NCBI RefSeq assembly: GCF_001619955.1 | Contig: NZ_LQQO01000003.1 | Coordinates: forward strand, 1 to 64,000 | From: Sphingomonas hankookensis | Lineage (GTDB): Bacteria > Pseudomonadota > Alphaproteobacteria > Sphingomonadales > Sphingomonadaceae | DNA: 64,000 bases | Reading direction: 5' to 3' | Shown: positions 17,397 through 26,524 of the stretch, one piece after another | Layout of the letters: each line of letters starts with the position of its first letter | Position numbering within the stretch: the stretch's first letter is position 1 | Made by a program: the position numbers and the translations under genes | The notes under the pieces: model-generated | What the model saw: only the letters and a program-made list of their open reading frames with translations | Told to the model about the DNA's origin: nothing | Database searches by the model: none

Positions 17397-17473
17397 CGGC
17401 GCGCTCCGGTTTTGGTAGCTGCCTATAGCGCCGGGAAGCAGGAAGGGGTTCCGGCCTCCTACCCAACCATACC

Positions 17474-17557
17474 GTATCCCCGCGCAGGCGGGGATCCAGA
17501 GCCAAGCAGACAGACGTCGCGTTTCCTCGCCCTGGACCCCCGCCTGCGCGGGGGTAC
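17474..17557. repeat. Palindromic intergenic repeat, copy 2
   Basis: Arms at 17474-17501 and 17532-17557 are near-perfect inverted copies of the same core as copy 1 (CCCCGCGCAGGCGGGG). It lies between the MAPEG gene and the aminotransferase gene, both on the minus strand. Confidence 0.8.
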
Positions 17558-17576
17558 CGTCGTGCTCTGGTCGGCG

Positions 17577-18788
17577 TTACCCCGCGCTGCGCCCCGCCGG
17601 CGTATTGACGCCCATCGACTGCAGATACTTCTTCACGTTGCGCGCCGCCTGCCGCAGGCGTTGTTCGTTCTCGACCATGGCGATCCGCACATAGCCTTCG
17701 CCATTCTCGCCATAGCCGACGCCGGGCGCGACCGCGACCTTGGCCTCGGTCAGCAGCTGCTTGGAAAATTCGAGGCTCCCGAGATGCGCCAGCGCCGGCG
17801 GCAGCGGGGCCCAGGCGAACATCGATGCGCGTGGGCTGGGGATGTCCCACCCGGCCCGGCCGAAGCTTTCGACCAGCACGTCGCGGCGCTTGTGGTACAG
17901 CTGGCGGTTCTTCTCGACGATATCCTGCGGCCCGTTGAGCGCCGCGCACGCCGCCGCCTGGATCGGGGTGAAGGCGCCGTAATCGAGATACGACTTCACC
18001 CGCGTCATCGCCGCGATCAGCTTCTTGTTGCCGACGCCGAACCCCATGCGCCAGCCGGCCATCGAATAGGTCTTGCTGAGCGAAGTGAATTCGATCGCGA
18101 CGTCCTTCGCGCCCTTTACCTGCAGGATCGACGGCGTCGGGCAGCCGTCATAATAGAGCTCGCTATAGGCGAGGTCGGAGATGACCCACAGCCCATGTTC
18201 CTTCGCGAACGCGACGACGCGTTCGTAGAAGGCGAGGTCGACGACCTCGGCGGTCGGGTTCGATGGATAGCCCATCACCAGCACGCTGGGCTTGGGCACC
18301 GTAAACGCCATCGCGCGTTCGAGGCTTTCGAAATAATGTTCGTCGGGCGTGGTCGGCACCGCGCGGATCGTTGCCCCGGCGATGATGAAGCCGAACATGT
18401 GGATCGGGTAGCTGGGATTGGGCGCGAGGATCACGTCGCCCGGCGCGGTGATCGCGGTCGCCAGGCTGGCCAGGCCCTCCTTCGACCCCATCGTCACCAC
18501 GACCTCGCTCTCGGGATCGATGTCTACCCCGAAGCGGCGGCCGTAATAATTGGCCTGGGCGCGACGCAGCCCGGGAATGCCGCGCGACTGCGAATAACCA
18601 TGCGCCGACGGCTTGCGCGCGACCTCGACCAGCTTTTCGATGACGTGGTCGGGCGGCGGCAGGTCGGGATTGCCCATGCCGAGGTCGATAATGTCCTCGC
18701 CCCCCGCACGCGCGGCGGCCCGCATCGCGTTCACTTCGGCGATGACATAGGGGGGCAGGCGCTTCATGCGGTAGAATTCGTCGGACAT
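17577..18788 (-). CDS. alaC: PLP aminotransferase, AlaC/alanine-transaminase-like
   Basis: 403-residue fold-type I aminotransferase. Substrate-loop GMGNPDLPPPDHV, VTMGSKEGLASLATAI, NPSYPIHMFGF, SNPTAE, DLAYSELYYDG and the PLP lysine in SLSKTYSMAGWRMGF are visible, as is the C-terminal Arg in EGYVRIAMVENEQRL. This pattern fits AlaC-type enzymes forming L-alanine from pyruvate and glutamate; related enzymes act on aspartate or LL-diaminopimelate, so the substrate is likely but not certain. The ATG at 18788 follows GAAAGGAACGAGA. It is divergent from phaC. Confidence 0.82.
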   Translation of the reverse strand: MSDEFYRMKRLPPYVIAEVNAMRAAARAGGEDIIDLGMGNPDLPPPDHVIEKLVEVARKPSAHGYSQSRGIPGLRRAQANYYGRRFGVDIDPESEVVVTMGSKEGLASLATAITAPGDVILAPNPSYPIHMFGFIIAGATIRAVPTTPDEHYFESLERAMAFTVPKPSVLVMGYPSNPTAEVVDLAFYERVVAFAKEHGLWVISDLAYSELYYDGCPTPSILQVKGAKDVAIEFTSLSKTYSMAGWRMGFGVGNKKLIAAMTRVKSYLDYGAFTPIQAAACAALNGPQDIVEKNRQLYHKRRDVLVESFGRAGWDIPSPRASMFAWAPLPPALAHLGSLEFSKQLLTEAKVAVAPGVGYGENGEGYVRIAMVENEQRLRQAARNVKKYLQSMGVNTPAGRSAG

Positions 18789-18863
18789 TCTCGTTCCTTT
18801 CGTCATCGCCCTTACGCTACGAAGCAACTAACGGGTAGGCCCGCGCGCCCCTGGGAGAAGAAA

Positions 18864-20591
18864 ATGACCGCCGAGTCGAATATGCCGCCCACCACGCCAA
18901 TGTCCTTGGAGGACCTGCAGCACTGGACGCAGATGCTCGGCCGCGCGCAGCAGATGATGCTGGAACAGGGCATCGACCTGCTGGAACGGACCCCGGCGAT
19001 CCCCGATCCGACCGGCATGGTGAAGGCGCAGACCGATTTCTGGGCCGACACGATGAAGCTGTGGCAACGCTTCCTCGACCCGGCCAATGCCGAACCGGTC
19101 GAGGAATCGCCCGAACGCGCCCGCGACAAACGGTTCAAGGCGAAGCAATGGCATGACGACCCGCTGTTCGCCTTCATCCGCCAAAGCTATTTCCTGGTCG
19201 CCGACCATATGCTGAAAAGCGTCGACGCGCTGGACGGCGTGGAGCCCAAGCAGAAAGAACAGCTGCGCTTCGCCACGCGCGGGCTGATCGACGCGATGAG
19301 CCCGACCAACTTCCCGGCGACCAATCCGGTCGTGGTCGAAAAGATCATCGAGACGCGCGGCGAGAATCTGCTGAAAGGCCTGCAGAACATGCTGGCCGAC
19401 ATGGCCAAGGGGCAGATGACGCAGAGCGATACCAGCGCGTTCGAACTGGGCCGCAACGTCGCGACCACGCCGGGCAAGGTCATCAAGCGCACCGCGCTCT
19501 ACGAATTGATCCACTATGCACCGACGACCGAGACGGTCGGTGCGATCCCGCTGCTGATCTTTCCGCCGTGGATCAACCGCTTCTACATCCTCGACCTGAC
19601 GGCGGAGAAGAGCTTCATCCGCTGGGCGGTCGAACAGGGCCTCAGCGTGTTCGTCGTGTCGTGGAAGTCGGCCGATGCGTCGATGAAGGACGTGACGTGG
19701 GACGATTATGTCGTGCGCGGGCAGATCGACGCGATCGACACGGTGCGCGATCTGCTGGGCGTCGAATCGGTCCATACCATCGGCTATTGCGTGGCGGGCA
19801 CGACGCTGGCCGCGACGCTGGCGCTGCTGGCGGCGCGGGGCGAGGCGGCGAAGGTCGCCACCGCCACCTTCTTCACCGCGCAGGTCGACTTTTCGCAAGC
19901 CGGTGAACTTTCCCTGTTCGTCGACGACGAACAGCTGAAACTGATCCGGCAGGTCGGGCAGGACGGCTATCTCGACGGGCGCTACATGGCGGCGACGTTC
20001 AACCTGCTGCGCGGGCGCGACCTGATCTGGAACTACGTCACCAACAACTATCTGCTCGGCAACGATTATGCGCCGTTCGACCTGCTCCACTGGAATGCCG
20101 ATGTCGCCAACCTGCCGGCGAACTGGCATCTGGGCTATCTGACCGACCTGTATCGCGACAACCGGCTGGTGCAGGCCGGGTCGATGACGGTCGACGAGGT
20201 GCCGATCGACCTCTCCACCGTCAAGACGCCGGCGTATATCCAGGCGGGGCGCGAGGATCATATCGCGCCTGCCGAAAGCGTGTGGAAGGTGACCGAGCAT
20301 TTCACCGGTCCGCTGCGCTTCGTGCTGGCGGGATCGGGGCATATCGCCGGCGTGGTCAACCCGCCCTCGGCCGGGAAATATCAGTACTGGACCAATGACG
20401 AAGCGGCCGATTCGCTGGAGGCGTTCGTCGCCGGGGCGAAGGAAACCAAGGGGAGCTGGTGGCCGGACTGGCGCGCATGGATCGCCGCGGCCGATGGCGC
20501 GACCGTTCCGGCCACCGGCGCGCGGGTGCCGGGCGAGGGCGCGATGCCGGCCTTGTGCGATGCACCCGGCGAGTATGTGCGGACGCGATAA
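18864..20591 (+). CDS. phaC: Class I poly(3-hydroxyalkanoate) synthase PhaC
   Basis: 575 residues. The N-terminal PhaC_N domain (WTQMLGRAQQMMLEQGIDLL onward) is followed by an alpha/beta-hydrolase core. The lipase-like box is GYCVAGTTLAATLALL with the catalytic Cys; the general-base pair is Asp in AGREDHIAP and His in GSGHIAGVVNPP. It polymerises (R)-3-hydroxyacyl-CoA on the granule surface. The ATG at 18864 is preceded by GGGAGAAG; a much longer open frame upstream is antisense to the aminotransferase gene and is rejected. phaA and phaB are not in this window; the phasin gene follows. Confidence 0.95.
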   Translation: MTAESNMPPTTPMSLEDLQHWTQMLGRAQQMMLEQGIDLLERTPAIPDPTGMVKAQTDFWADTMKLWQRFLDPANAEPVEESPERARDKRFKAKQWHDDPLFAFIRQSYFLVADHMLKSVDALDGVEPKQKEQLRFATRGLIDAMSPTNFPATNPVVVEKIIETRGENLLKGLQNMLADMAKGQMTQSDTSAFELGRNVATTPGKVIKRTALYELIHYAPTTETVGAIPLLIFPPWINRFYILDLTAEKSFIRWAVEQGLSVFVVSWKSADASMKDVTWDDYVVRGQIDAIDTVRDLLGVESVHTIGYCVAGTTLAATLALLAARGEAAKVATATFFTAQVDFSQAGELSLFVDDEQLKLIRQVGQDGYLDGRYMAATFNLLRGRDLIWNYVTNNYLLGNDYAPFDLLHWNADVANLPANWHLGYLTDLYRDNRLVQAGSMTVDEVPIDLSTVKTPAYIQAGREDHIAPAESVWKVTEHFTGPLRFVLAGSGHIAGVVNPPSAGKYQYWTNDEAADSLEAFVAGAKETKGSWWPDWRAWIAAADGATVPATGARVPGEGAMPALCDAPGEYVRTR

Positions 20592-20641
20592 CGCGCGAAT
20601 ACTGTAGCGTAACTTTATGCTGCGCTGCACAAAATAGCGTC

Positions 20642-20670
20642 TTGAAAGTGAAACCGGCCTCCTCTATTTG
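20642..20670 (+). promoter_or_regulatory. Candidate promoter of the phasin gene
   Basis: TTGAAA (20642-20647) and TATTTG (20665-20670) are separated by 17 bases, 35 bases before the GTG start. A TGC-rich stretch (20616-20636, TGCTGCGCTGCACAAAA) precedes it; TGC-rich sites bind PhaR repressors in other alphaproteobacteria. The assignment is by eye only. Confidence 0.35.
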
Positions 20671-20704
20671 GTGCGACGCAGCAGTAGCAGATGGAGGATG
20701 TCGA

Positions 20705-21511
20705 GTGGCCACGAGAGGTCCGAAGACCGGCGCGCGCAAGCCCGCCAGTTCCCGATCCACCCGCCCGGCCGCGACCGCTCCGGTCGAGGCTGCCGCATCG
20801 ACGCCGGTCGCGCCGGTCGCCGAACCGGTAAAGGCGCCGGCCAAGGCGGAGGTTCCGCCGGTGCCGTTCGTCGCCGAACCGAAGCCCGCTCCTGCCGAAC
20901 TGCCCTTTAAGGCTGAACTACCCGCCATCGATGCCGCGCCCGTCGTGGAACCGGTGGCCAAGGCGGCGGAAGCCGTCGTCGAAACCGCGCAGAACGCGGT
21001 CGAGGAAACCACCGCGGCGGTCGAGACCGTGACCGCGCAAGTCGAGGAAAAGACCATGGACGTCACCAACGAAGCGACCGCCACCACCCAGAACGCCGCC
21101 AACAAGGCGCAGGCGATGATGGCCGACATGAACGAGAAGGCGAAGGCCGCCATGGAAAAGGGCGCCAAGGGCTTCGAGGAAATGAACGAGATGGCCAAGG
21201 GCAACATCGAAGCGATGGTCGAAGCCAGCCGCATCGCCGCCAAGGGCCTCGAAACCCTCGGCCAGGAAATGGCTGAGTACGGCCGCAAGTCGTTCGAGCA
21301 CGCGACCTCGACCGCCAAGACGCTGGCATCGGTCAAGTCGCCGACCGAATTCATGAAGCTCCAGTCGGACTTCGTGCGCCAGTCGTTCGACTCGTTCGTC
21401 GCCGAAGCGTCGAAGACCACGGAAATGATGATCAAGCTGGCCGGCGATGCCGCGCAGCCGATCAGCAACCGCGTTGCGGTTGCCGCCGACAAGGTGAAGA
21501 CCGTCGCGTAA
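20705..21511 (+). CDS. Phasin family protein (PHA granule surface)
   Basis: 268 residues. The first half is Ala/Pro/Lys/Glu low complexity, suggesting a basic N-terminal tail followed by a disordered linker. The second half (from about residue 120) is a heptad-rich helical phasin_2-like domain ([60 protein letters not shown]). Phasins coat PHA granules and limit coalescence. The GTG start at 20705 follows GGAGGATGTCGA; there is no ATG at a better distance. The location straight after phaC and the terminator behind it support a PHA transcription unit. Confidence 0.88.
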   Translation: MATRGPKTGARKPASSRSTRPAATAPVEAAASTPVAPVAEPVKAPAKAEVPPVPFVAEPKPAPAELPFKAELPAIDAAPVVEPVAKAAEAVVETAQNAVEETTAAVETVTAQVEEKTMDVTNEATATTQNAANKAQAMMADMNEKAKAAMEKGAKGFEEMNEMAKGNIEAMVEASRIAAKGLETLGQEMAEYGRKSFEHATSTAKTLASVKSPTEFMKLQSDFVRQSFDSFVAEASKTTEMMIKLAGDAAQPISNRVAVAADKVKTVA

Positions 21512-21539
21512 GCGACCGGTTCACCTGGTCGAACGAAGG

Positions 21540-21566
21540 GGGCGATCGCGCGAGCGGTCGCCCTTT
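21540..21566 (+). terminator. Rho-independent terminator after the phasin gene
   Basis: GGGCGATCGC (21540-21549) pairs with GCGGTCGCCC (21554-21563), loop of four, followed by five T from 21564. One G:T pair. Confidence 0.85.
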
Positions 21567-21641
21567 TTGCTTCGGGGGTGGTATCGACCGGTGCCGCACC
21601 CCCTTGCCCTGTCCCCCGGCAATGCCCTATTTTGCGGCGAC

Positions 21642-21992
21642 ATGTCTCGACAGCCCAGCATCCCGATGGCCGGTGACGACCGCGACCATGACGACGACCG
21701 CTCGACCGGCCTCGGCGTCGCCACGCAGACCCGCGTCAAGAAGCCGACGCCCTACCGCGTCCTGATGCTCAACGACGACTACACGCCGATGGAATTCGTC
21801 GTGCTGTGCCTGCAACGCTTCTTCCGCATGAGCATGGAGGAAGCCACGCGGGTGATGCTCCACGTCCACCAGCGCGGCGTCGGCGTCTGCGGCGTCTTCA
21901 CCTATGAAGTCGCCGAGACCAAGGTCGCGCAGGTGATGGACTTCGCCCGCCAGAACCAGCATCCGCTGCAATGCACGCTGGAGAAGGCTTGA
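21642..21992 (+). CDS. clpS: ATP-dependent Clp protease adaptor ClpS
   Basis: 116 residues: disordered acidic N-terminus (about 35 residues) then the ClpS fold. [20 protein letters not shown] carries the hallmark [10 protein letters not shown] of N-degron binding, followed by [20 protein letters not shown] with the HxxG region and [20 protein letters not shown]. ClpS delivers N-end-rule substrates to ClpAP. The ATG at 21642 is likely, with 21666 possible. No clpA follows; a GNAT gene does. Confidence 0.93.
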   Translation: MSRQPSIPMAGDDRDHDDDRSTGLGVATQTRVKKPTPYRVLMLNDDYTPMEFVVLCLQRFFRMSMEEATRVMLHVHQRGVGVCGVFTYEVAETKVAQVMDFARQNQHPLQCTLEKA

Positions 21993-22008
21993 GGCGATCG
22001 ATCGCATC

Positions 22009-22443
22009 GTGCGGTTGGCAGAAGACGGCGATCTTTCTGCGCTGATCGGCCTCTATGAATCTGTCGGGTTCAGCGATGCGGCCGACATCGACCGCCGGGG
22101 CGCCCTTTGGGTCGAGTTACTGGAATCGGAAGCGACCCATGTGGCGGTGGCGATCGTCGATTCCACGATCGTTGCATCCGCAACACTGATTACTGCGCCC
22201 AATCTGCTGCGTGATGGCAGGCGGCACGGTTTCCTCGAAAGCGTCGCCGCCCGTCCGGACCGGCAGGGTAAAGGCCATGGTCGCGCCGTCGTCCGCTATT
22301 TACTCGGCTTGGCTTGGCAGGCCGACTGCTACCACGTCCTGCTGCAAAGCGGCCGCTCCGATCCGCGGGTACATCGGTTCTACGAAAAACTGGGCTTCGT
22401 CGCGGGTCTCCGCACCGCTTATGTAGCGCATCGACCTGCCTGA
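22009..22443 (+). CDS. GNAT-family N-acetyltransferase
   Basis: 144 residues with the GNAT acetyl-CoA loop SVAARPDRQGKGHGRAVVRY (R-Q-G-K-G-H-G) and the C-terminal HRFYEKLGFVAGL motif. The substrate is unknown. The start is a GTG at 22009, 16 bases after the clpS stop, so the two may be co-transcribed. Lower Ala/Arg content than neighbours makes it look slightly different in codon use, but the frame is clear. Confidence 0.82.
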   Translation: MRLAEDGDLSALIGLYESVGFSDAADIDRRGALWVELLESEATHVAVAIVDSTIVASATLITAPNLLRDGRRHGFLESVAARPDRQGKGHGRAVVRYLLGLAWQADCYHVLLQSGRSDPRVHRFYEKLGFVAGLRTAYVAHRPA

Positions 22444-22636
22444 GATCCTCCCCACAATGTGGGGAGGGGGACCAGCCGCAGGCTGGTGGAGGGGGCGGGC
22501 GGCAGTCGGAACGGTGCTATCTGCCGAAGCCCCCCCCTCCACCATCGCCATCGCCATCGCCATCGCCAACGGTCCGCCCCCCCCCCCGCAAAGCGGGGAG
22601 GATCGGAACGCCCCCTTGCGTGTGTGACGCCACACA
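22444..22636. repeat. Repeat-dense spacer before murA
   Basis: The spacer holds a hairpin CTCCCCACAATGTGGGGAG near 22447, CAGCCGCAGGCTG near 22472, a C8 run (22530-22537), a tandem CATCGC hexamer array (about 22543-22568), a C11 run (22577-22587), and a perfect GTGTGTG-ACGC-CACACAC hairpin about 15 bases before the murA ATG. No gene is visible. The first and last CCCC-type hairpins are typical of sphingomonad intergenic repeats. Confidence 0.6.
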
Positions 22637-22650
22637 CTAGAAGCTGCCCC

Positions 22651-23934
22651 ATGGATCGTATCGTCATTCGCGGCGGCAATCGCCTGTCCGGCCGCATCGT
22701 CATTTCCGGGGCCAAGAACGCGGCCCTCACGCTGCTGCCGTGCGCGCTGCTGACCGAGGAGCCGCTGACGCTGCGCAACCTGCCGCGCCTCGCTGACGTC
22801 GACAGCTTCGGCCATCTGCTCAACCAGTTCGGCGTGTCGACCACGATCGAGGGGTCGCACCCATCCGAATTCGGCCGCGTCATGACCATGCGCGGCCAGC
22901 GGCTGACCTCGACCGTCGCCCCCTATGATATTGTGCGCAAGATGCGTGCGTCGATCCTCGTGCTGGGTCCCCTGGTCGCGCGCGCAGGCGAGGCGACGGT
23001 GTCGCTGCCCGGCGGCTGCGCGATCGGCAACCGTCCGATCGACCTTCACCTCAAGGCGCTGGAAGCGCTGGGCGCCGAGATCGAACTGGCGGCCGGCTAT
23101 GTGAAGGCCACGGCCCCCGGCGGCCGTCTGCCCGGCGGGCGCTATCGCTTCCCGGTCGTCTCGGTCGGCGCGACCGAGAATGCGGTGATGGCGGCGGTAC
23201 TGGCCAAGGGCACCAGCGTCTTCGAAAATGCCGCGCGCGAGCCGGAAATCGTCGACCTGTGCCGCTGCCTCGTCGCGATGGGCGCGGCAATCGACGGCAT
23301 CGGCAGCGACACGCTGACCATCGAGGGCCGCGACCGGCTGCACGGCGCGACCTACGCGGTCATGCCCGACCGGATCGAGGCGGGCAGCTATGCCTGTGCC
23401 GCCGCGATCACCGGCGGCGCGGTCGAGCTGGCCAATGTCGTGCCGTCCGACATGCGTGCGACCATCGACGCGCTGGTCGAGGCCGGCGTCGCGGTGCGTG
23501 AGGAAGCGACCTCGCTGTTCGTCGAGGCGAGCGGGGATATCCGCCCGATCAACCTGTCGACCGCGCCCTATCCGGGTTTCGCCACCGACATGCAGGCGCA
23601 GTTCATGGCGCTGCTGACCCGCGCCGACGGGGCGAGCGTGCTGACCGAGACGATCTTCGAGAACCGCTACATGCACGTGCCTGAACTCGCGCGGATGGGG
23701 GCGGACATCACCGTCACCGGCCGCTCGGCGGTGGTGCGCGGCGTCGCCGGCCTCGTCGGTGCGCCGGTCATGGCGACCGACCTGCGCGCGTCGATGAGCC
23801 TCATCATCGCCGGCCTGGCGGCGGTGGGCGAGACGTCGGTCAGCCGCGTCTACCACCTCGACCGCGGCTATGAACGGCTGGAGGAAAAGCTGCAGGCGGT
23901 CGGTGCCGATATCGAACGGCTGGGCGACGGCTGA
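22651..23934 (+). CDS. murA: UDP-N-acetylglucosamine 1-carboxyvinyltransferase MurA
   Basis: 427 residues (normal length) forming the two-domain EPSP-synthase fold. The start [20 protein letters not shown] is followed by [12 protein letters not shown] (substrate-binding Lys-Asn) and the catalytic Cys in [18 protein letters not shown]. The first committed step of peptidoglycan synthesis: transfer of enolpyruvate from PEP to UDP-GlcNAc in the cytoplasm. With the Cys present the enzyme should be fosfomycin-sensitive in principle. The ATG at 22651 fits the conserved N-terminus exactly. Confidence 0.97.
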   Translation: MDRIVIRGGNRLSGRIVISGAKNAALTLLPCALLTEEPLTLRNLPRLADVDSFGHLLNQFGVSTTIEGSHPSEFGRVMTMRGQRLTSTVAPYDIVRKMRASILVLGPLVARAGEATVSLPGGCAIGNRPIDLHLKALEALGAEIELAAGYVKATAPGGRLPGGRYRFPVVSVGATENAVMAAVLAKGTSVFENAAREPEIVDLCRCLVAMGAAIDGIGSDTLTIEGRDRLHGATYAVMPDRIEAGSYACAAAITGGAVELANVVPSDMRATIDALVEAGVAVREEATSLFVEASGDIRPINLSTAPYPGFATDMQAQFMALLTRADGASVLTETIFENRYMHVPELARMGADITVTGRSAVVRGVAGLVGAPVMATDLRASMSLIIAGLAAVGETSVSRVYHLDRGYERLEEKLQAVGADIERLGDG

Positions 23935-24030
23935 TCCTCGCCGCTTGAACTAACGCTTATTGTCGGACTATATCCTTCCCAACGGACCGGACGTGGCGCG
24001 ATAGCCCGCCGGTGCATTGGGAGGGTGACG

Positions 24031-25170
24031 ATGAAGAAGGCGCTTCTGGTCGGGTCGACGGCCATGGCAATGTTGATCGGGGCACAGGCGGCGGGCGCCG
24101 CCACGGCCAAGCGGTCGAGCTTTGGCAAGCTGCCCGACGGCACCGCGGTCGAGATGGTTACCCTGACCGGCAGCAACGGCGTCAGCGCGCGGATCATGAC
24201 GCTCGGCGCCACGCTGCAGGCGTTCAACGCCCCCGACCGGAACGGCAAGGTCGCCGACGTCACGCTCGGCTATGACGACGTCGCCAGCTACGTCACCGCG
24301 CCCAATTACTGGGGCCAGACCATCGGCCGCTATGCCAACCGCATCGCCGGCGGCAAGTTCACGCTGGACGGCAAGGCGTATCAGCTGACCCAGAACGACA
24401 AGGCCAATTCGCTCCACGGCGGCACGGTCGGCTTCGACAAGCGCGTGTGGCGGATCGTGTCGGTCAAGGACGGCCCGACCGCGTCGGTCACCATGGCGCT
24501 GAACAGCCCGAACGGCGACCAGGGTTATCCCGGTGCGCTCGACGTCACTGTCACCTATGCGCTGGACGACAAGGGCGCACTGACCATCGATTTCGATGCC
24601 AAGAGCGACGCGCCGACCATCGTCAACCTGACCAACCACGCGCTGTTCGACATGGGCGGCGAGGGCAGCACGGTCGGCACGATGAACCACAAGCTGACCA
24701 TCCCGGCCAGCCGCTACACGCCCGTAAACGACGCGCTGATCCCGACCGGCGAGCGGCGCGCGGTCGCCGGCACGGTGTTCGACTTCACCCGTGGCCGCAT
24801 CGTCGGACAGGACGTGCGCGACGGCCGCGATGCGCAGATCGTCGCCGGGCGCGGCTACGACCATAATTTCGTGCTCGACGCCGGGATCACGAAGGAGCCG
24901 AAGCTGGCCGCCCGGCTCGAAGACCCCGCCTCCGGCCGTGTTCTCGAAGTGCTGACTACCGAGCCGGGCGTGCAATTCTACTCGGGCAATTTCCTCGACG
25001 GCACGCTGATCGGCAAGAAGGGGCATGTGTACCGCATGGGCGACGGCATCGCGCTGGAGCCGCAGAAATTCCCCGACACGCCCAACCAGTCGGCCTTCGG
25101 TTCGGCACGGGTGGAGCCGGGCAAGCCGTACCATCACCGCATGGTGTACCGCGTGTCGGTGGCGCGGTAA
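24031..25170 (+). CDS. galM: Aldose 1-epimerase (galactose mutarotase), exported
   Basis: 379 residues. A signal peptide (KALLVGSTAMAMLIGAQAAG, cleavage near GAATA) precedes the GalM beta-sandwich. NYWGQTIGRYANRIAGGKF, NSLHGGTVGFDKRVW, the catalytic His region NLTNHALFDMGG, RGYDHNFVLD and the Glu-bearing IALEPQKFPDTPNQ are all present. It interconverts alpha and beta anomers, here in the periplasm. I choose the ATG at 24031 with GGGAGGG upstream rather than the in-frame GTG at 24025. The gene is alone; no sugar operon surrounds it. Confidence 0.93.
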   Translation: MKKALLVGSTAMAMLIGAQAAGAATAKRSSFGKLPDGTAVEMVTLTGSNGVSARIMTLGATLQAFNAPDRNGKVADVTLGYDDVASYVTAPNYWGQTIGRYANRIAGGKFTLDGKAYQLTQNDKANSLHGGTVGFDKRVWRIVSVKDGPTASVTMALNSPNGDQGYPGALDVTVTYALDDKGALTIDFDAKSDAPTIVNLTNHALFDMGGEGSTVGTMNHKLTIPASRYTPVNDALIPTGERRAVAGTVFDFTRGRIVGQDVRDGRDAQIVAGRGYDHNFVLDAGITKEPKLAARLEDPASGRVLEVLTTEPGVQFYSGNFLDGTLIGKKGHVYRMGDGIALEPQKFPDTPNQSAFGSARVEPGKPYHHRMVYRVSVAR

Positions 25171-25190
25171 GGGCTGCAACGGGCAATCTT

Positions 25191-25287
25191 CGTCATTCCC
25201 GCGAAGGCGGGAATCCATAGACGCTATCGGTTCGAATCTATCCGCGACGATAGCGTGTATGGATCCCCGCCTGCGCGGGGATGACGA
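25191..25287. repeat. Palindromic intergenic repeat, copy 3 (variant core)
   Basis: The outer arms TTCCCGCGAAGGCGGGAATC and ATCCCCGCCTGCGCGGGGAT-type sequence flank an inner inverted pair (ACGCTATCG near 25221 and CGATAGCGT near 25248). The whole unit could form one long stem between the convergent galM and CDF genes. Confidence 0.75.
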
Positions 25288-25312
25288 TAGGGAACGCGAC
25301 TTAACCAAACCC

Positions 25313-26275
25313 TCAATGTGCGTGCACCATCGCGCAATCATCCCCCGTCTCGATCTGCACCGTCGCATGACCGATGCCGAAGTCGTGCTCCAGCCGCTCG
25401 CCCAGCGCGGCAAGGAACGCATCGCCCGGATGCCCGCCGGGCACCACCAGATGCGCGGTCAGCGCGGTCTGGGTCGTGCTCATCGGCCAGATATGCAGGT
25501 CGTGCACCCGCACCACGCCCGGCTGCGCCGCCAGCACCGCCTCCACCGCCGACGCGTCGATCCCGCGCGGCACCGCCTGTAGCGCCAGCAGCACCGATTC
25601 GCTCAGCAACCCCCAGGTCCCGATCAGGATGATCGCGACGACGATCAGGCTGACCAGCGGGTCGATCCACGCCGCCCCGGTCCACAGCATCGCCAACCCG
25701 GCGATCACCACCCCGGCCGACACCGCCGCATCGGCGGCCATGTGGAGATAGGCACCGCGGATGTTGACGTCGCCATGCCGTCCGCGCGCGAACAGCAGCG
25801 CGGTCGCGACATTGACGACGATCCCGGCCAGCGCCACCCACACCACCGGCCAGCCGTCGATCGCGCGCGGGCTGCCGAGCCGCTGGATCGTTTCCAGCAG
25901 GATCGCGCCGACCGCCATCAGCAGCACCAGCGCATTGGCGAGTGCGGCGAGGATGGTCGACGCGCCCAGCCCGTAGGTGAAGCGCGGCGTCGCCGGCCGC
26001 TTGGCCAGTTCCATGCCGCCCCAGGCGATCAGCAACCCCAGCACGTCGGACAGGTTGTGCCCGGCATCGGCGAGCAGCGCGACCGAATCGAACCAGAAGC
26101 CGGCGGCCCCTTCGATAATGACGAAGCCGATGTTGAGGATCGTCCCGATGGCGAAGGCCCGGCCGAAATCGGTCGGCAGGTGATGATGCCCGCCCGCGCC
26201 GTGCCCGTGCGCATGGCCATGCCCGTGACCGTGCCCGTGATCGTGGTGGCCATGACCGTGATGATGTGCGCCCAT
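25313..26275 (-). CDS. Cation diffusion facilitator, zinc/cobalt/cadmium exporter (CzcD/ZitB-like)
   Basis: 320 residues, six membrane helices. The first 33 residues are a His/Gly-rich metal-binding tail (alternating HGHG). The transport site is seen in SVALLADAGHNLSDVLGLL (HxxxD) and AYLHMAADAAVSAGVVIAG (HxxxD), followed by a C-terminal cytoplasmic ferredoxin-like domain (VVRVHDLHIWPMSTTQTALT). CDF proteins exchange Zn2+ or similar ions for protons. The exact metal cannot be told. Single gene, convergent with galM. Confidence 0.92.
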   Translation of the reverse strand: MGAHHHGHGHHDHGHGHGHGHAHGHGAGGHHHLPTDFGRAFAIGTILNIGFVIIEGAAGFWFDSVALLADAGHNLSDVLGLLIAWGGMELAKRPATPRFTYGLGASTILAALANALVLLMAVGAILLETIQRLGSPRAIDGWPVVWVALAGIVVNVATALLFARGRHGDVNIRGAYLHMAADAAVSAGVVIAGLAMLWTGAAWIDPLVSLIVVAIILIGTWGLLSESVLLALQAVPRGIDASAVEAVLAAQPGVVRVHDLHIWPMSTTQTALTAHLVVPGGHPGDAFLAALGERLEHDFGIGHATVQIETGDDCAMVHAH

Positions 26276-26524
26276 GTCCGCCTTCTGGCACCGGCCCGCG
26301 CTGCTGACCAGACTCGTCCGTGGCGGTGGGGCTGCCCTGGCCGACCTTCCGGACAGGACGGTGTCGGGAAAGACCGTTCGCAGATGCCTCGAACCGACGG
26401 CCCGCCCGGCCCATCGTGGCTAACGCGCCGGTAACCGACCAAAACGGGATCGAAACGGCCCGTCGCGCGCTGATCCGGCAATTCCTGCGACTCCGGTCGC
26501 CAGTCGGGTAAGTTTGCAGACGTC

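Noticed and set aside
17091..18863. Very long plus-strand open frame running into phaC
   Set aside because: It is antisense to the MAPEG and aminotransferase genes, crosses a palindromic repeat, and has no family match before the PhaC start; it is read-through in high-GC DNA.
18828..20630. 600-codon minus-strand frame opposite phaC
   Set aside because: His/Arg/Asp-rich composition typical of the antisense of a high-GC gene; PhaC motifs on the plus strand are unambiguous.
26276..26524. Riboswitch or small RNA between the CDF exporter and the c-di-GMP gene
   Set aside because: GC-rich sequence without a recognisable conserved motif or T-tailed hairpin.
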